From Cellvibrionaceae bacterium (GTDB taxonomy: Bacteria; Pseudomonadota; Gammaproteobacteria; Pseudomonadales; Cellvibrionaceae): a stretch of 43,506 nt of DNA. The position numbers and the translations under genes are program-made. The notes under the pieces were generated by a model. The model did not search any database. It saw only the letters and a list, made by a program, of their open reading frames with translations, and was not told the origin of the DNA. Location: the NCBI GenBank assembly GCA_025800435.1, contig JAOXRV010000653.1, forward strand, positions 1 to 43,506, read 5' to 3'. Positions 41,584 through 43,506 of the stretch are shown here, piece after piece; position 1 is the stretch's first letter; every line of letters begins with the position of its first letter.

Positions 41584-42417
41584 TTATTCCTTATTATCAG
41601 TTTGGCCAAAGTTGCGGCGAAAGGGGGCCAGCAGCAGCTGATCCAAGCGGGATTGTTTTTTCTCGCGCATATATTCTAAACCAATACGGTGCTGTTTGAG
41701 TTGCTCGGGGCTGAGCAAGCGGGCGGTGCCAAAGATATGGTCGTAAATCGACAGGGCGGTACCGTAGTTGCTATCGGTATAGTATACCTCGTCAAAGTGG
41801 TGAACACGGTGAAAATTGGGGGTCGCCAGTACCGGTCGCAAAATCTTATCCAGCCATTCGGGCAGCAGGGTATTGGAGTGGTTAAAGGCAATCAAAAACA
41901 AGCGCAGTAAGGGATACCAAATAGAAGCCATTAACGGCACCCCCGCCGCCACAAATAGGGGGGCGGCGATAAAACTGATGCTAATGCTCTCGATCGGATG
42001 GTGGCGGTGGGCGGTACTGGCATCGATACGGGTATCCGAGTGGTGTACCGCGTGCAGGCGCCACAGGGGCTTCCATTTATGGGCCAGTATATGCATCAAG
42101 TAGTCCACCAACTCCATCAGCAAAATACCGGGAATAAAATAATAAGCCCAGTGATAGTCCATTGAAGCCAGTGGCGGTGACCAGGGGATTACATTGCTAA
42201 GAGCCTCGCTCCAGGGATCTAATATTTCTGACAATACCCAGATAGACAGGCCAATACTGATAAAAGTTAGGCCGAAGTTGCCTAGCCAGCGTTGCCACTG
42301 CAAACCGTCCAGGGTAGAGGTCTTATTAATATCATCCCAAATAAGCAGTAATAAAATGCTCAATAGGGTGCAGACAAACATCACTTCATGTTGGTTAACA
42401 TAGATATAATCTGACAT
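41584..42417 (-). CDS. Sterol desaturase/fatty acid hydroxylase superfamily membrane protein
   Basis: A 277-residue membrane protein with about five helices. The di-iron histidine motifs are present: HILAH (HX3H), [13 protein letters not shown] (HX2HH) and HRVHHFDE. They mark the ERG3/SUR2 superfamily, which uses di-iron and oxygen to hydroxylate or desaturate lipids. HRHHP (~135) adds further histidines. The C-terminus is basic. It is the first gene of the three-gene minus-strand unit with the acyltransferase and the NRAMP-like gene; the lipid substrate is unknown. Confidence 0.88.
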   Translation of the reverse strand: MSDYIYVNQHEVMFVCTLLSILLLLIWDDINKTSTLDGLQWQRWLGNFGLTFISIGLSIWVLSEILDPWSEALSNVIPWSPPLASMDYHWAYYFIPGILLMELVDYLMHILAHKWKPLWRLHAVHHSDTRIDASTAHRHHPIESISISFIAAPLFVAAGVPLMASIWYPLLRLFLIAFNHSNTLLPEWLDKILRPVLATPNFHRVHHFDEVYYTDSNYGTALSIYDHIFGTARLLSPEQLKQHRIGLEYMREKKQSRLDQLLLAPFRRNFGQTDNKE

Positions 42418-42601
42418 CTTTCGAGTCTCGAATTAAAGCACACGCCAATCTTGGCAGATTGACCTCTATTTGGCCATGGAATGGATCACTTAGCGGTCAA
42501 TTGAGCCCAATAAATAGCCTTGGCTAAAGCTTGCATGGCTTGGCATAAGCGGCTTTAATGCGCGTCTATTTAAATGGCCGCAGCCGCGAGGAGCAATAAG
42601 C

Positions 42602-43219
42602 ATGTCCATCCAGTTACCCATTGATATCGACTCCGTTAAGGGCTTTCTCGCCGCGGATGAGGGCGAGGCTTTATACCAATACGCCCAGGCGGCAGCCGAA
42701 CTCGGCCCGCTATTAGAAGTGGGCAGCTACTGTGGTAAGTCCACGGTTTATCTGGGCGCTGCCTGCCGAGATAAGAACTCGGTGGTGTATGCGGTCGATC
42801 ACCATCGCGGCAGCGAAGAGCACCAACTGGGTGAGGAGTACCACGACCCGGATTTATACGATGCCAGTGTCGAATTAATGGATAGCTTTAAGGCCTTTCG
42901 CACCACCATGCGCCGGGCCGGTTTAGAGGATACGGTGGTGCCGGTAGTGGCCAGCTCGGGCCTGGCCTCGCGCCACTGGCACACGCCCTTGGGCATGGTG
43001 TTTATCGATGGCGGCCACAGTGAAGAGGCGGCTCAAACCGATTACCGCAGCTGGGTCAGCCATATTGTACCCGGCGGTATCCTCGCCATTCACGATATCT
43101 TCCCCAACCCCGCCGATGGCGGTCAGGCCCCTTATAATATTTGGAAGCTGGCCAAGGCTTCGGGCTTGTTCGAAGAACTGCCGACGGTAAATACACTGGG
43201 TTTATTTCGACGTAAATAA
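42602..43219 (+). CDS. Class I SAM-dependent methyltransferase (Methyltransf_24-like)
   Basis: A 205-residue soluble methyltransferase. Motif I is LLEVGSYCGKSTVYLGAACR, motif II VVYAVDHHRGSEEH, then MVFIDGGHSEEAAQTDY and GGILAIHDIFPNP complete the fold. The HDxF and GGHS segments are typical of the Methyltransf_24/CmcI-like group, which modifies small molecules or sugars. GAGGAGCAATAAGC precedes the ATG. It stands alone, divergent from the sterol-desaturase-family gene, so its partner is unclear. Confidence 0.85.
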   Translation: MSIQLPIDIDSVKGFLAADEGEALYQYAQAAAELGPLLEVGSYCGKSTVYLGAACRDKNSVVYAVDHHRGSEEHQLGEEYHDPDLYDASVELMDSFKAFRTTMRRAGLEDTVVPVVASSGLASRHWHTPLGMVFIDGGHSEEAAQTDYRSWVSHIVPGGILAIHDIFPNPADGGQAPYNIWKLAKASGLFEELPTVNTLGLFRRK

Positions 43220-43284
43220 CAGCCTGGCTATAACTGAAAAAACTACTACCTACATGTACGGATGTAAAGTCAGGCTAATTGCAG

Positions 43285-43394
43285 AGCCTTGAGGTGGGTA
43301 AGGGGTTCTGGGGGCTTGGGAGCCAGGGATGGCGGACGAGAGCTCCAGGGATGGATTTATGCGTCCCCCAGAACCCCTTACCCACTTCAAGGCT
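43285..43394. repeat. 110-bp inverted-repeat element (second family)
   Basis: The 30-bp arms 43285-43314 and 43365-43394 are reverse complements at 29 of 30 positions, around GGTGGGTAAGGGGTTCTGG. The centre contains a smaller GGCT/AGCC hairpin. There is no coding potential. It is unrelated to the TA-flanked family by sequence. Confidence 0.75.
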
Positions 43395-43414
43395 CGGACC
43401 GAAGCCACCTTACA

Positions 43415-43459
43415 ACAAACCAACAAACCAACAAACCAACAAACCAACAAACCAACAAA
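43415..43459. repeat. 8-bp tandem repeat (ACAAACCA x5 plus part)
   Basis: Five exact ACAAACCA copies and a partial sixth lie 20 bases beyond the 110-bp element. The unit length is not a multiple of three, so copy-number change would alter the frame of any gene reading through; none is seen here. Confidence 0.85.
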
Positions 43460-43506
43460 GAAAACAAAAGTGATACCATAGAAACTATGGATTCCCTCAC
43501 CCTCAC

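Noticed and set aside
43415-43459. CRISPR-like array
   Set aside because: The 8-bp units are directly adjacent with no spacers, so it is a simple tandem repeat.
43279-43473. Open frames across the terminal repeat
   Set aside because: They are produced by the inverted and tandem repeats (for example a TNQQTNKP peptide) and have no gene features.

Overview
The window looks like a chromosomal segment of a marine, aerobic gammaproteobacterium. Much of the gene order matches the Pseudomonas/Cellvibrio side of the class: rep, comM(yifB) and ubiK; cyaY, lptM, lysA, dapF, DUF484, xerC and a HAD phosphatase; and TIGR02449(zapB-like), zapA, 6S RNA, fau, followed by ygfB, pepP, ubiH, ubiI. A SutA-like RNA polymerase-binding protein, known from Pseudomonas, fits this. 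Placement in or near Cellvibrionales is an inference from gene order and protein resemblance, not a computed phylogeny.

Layout. 1-4.3 kb: a secreted LysM/FecR protein and a CHASE2-GGDEF-EAL membrane protein (c-di-GMP turnover). 4.4-5.0 kb: cytochrome c5. 5.0-5.3 kb: a 264-bp TA-flanked palindromic mobile element. 5.7-9.6 kb (minus): rep, comM, ubiK. 9.6-12.8 kb: an ammonium module, torF-like porin, P-II, amtB and a second P-II. It is preceded by what reads as a sigma-54 promoter with two NtrC-type sites. 13.1-18.5 kb: sutA-like, then the minus-strand lptM-lysA-dapF-DUF484-xerC-HAD operon, with cyaY divergent. 18.5-23.2 kb: crotonase-family protein, transglutaminase/TPR lipoprotein, alpha/beta hydrolase, acyl-CoA dehydrogenase, ppnP. 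23.3-24.9 kb (minus): two tandem secreted paralogues sharing an unnamed domain. 25.2-28.8 kb: serA, a second copy of the palindromic element (94 bp), a FAH-family hydrolase, fau, 6S RNA, zapA, zapB-like. 29.0-34.4 kb: ygfB-pepP-ubiH-ubiI and a methyltransferase in one tight operon. 34.8-39.6 kb: a 1598-residue RTX-like/Ig-like protein, probably exported by a type I system not present here. 39.6-42.4 kb (minus): an NRAMP-like transporter with non-canonical metal-site motifs, a hexapeptide acyltransferase and a sterol-desaturase-family protein. 42.6-43.2 kb: a methyltransferase. The window ends with a 110-bp inverted-repeat element and an 8-bp tandem repeat.

Most genes are housekeeping. The parts most worth a second look are the TA-flanked palindromic family (two complete copies with co-varying arms, plus two single-end remnants, one of which supplies the stop codon of the NRAMP gene), the nitrogen-control region upstream of the torF-glnK-amtB cluster, the paired secreted paralogues, the recent internal duplication in the giant repeat protein, and the NRAMP homologue that lacks the usual metal ligands. 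No tRNA, rRNA, CRISPR array, complete transposase gene or prophage was seen.
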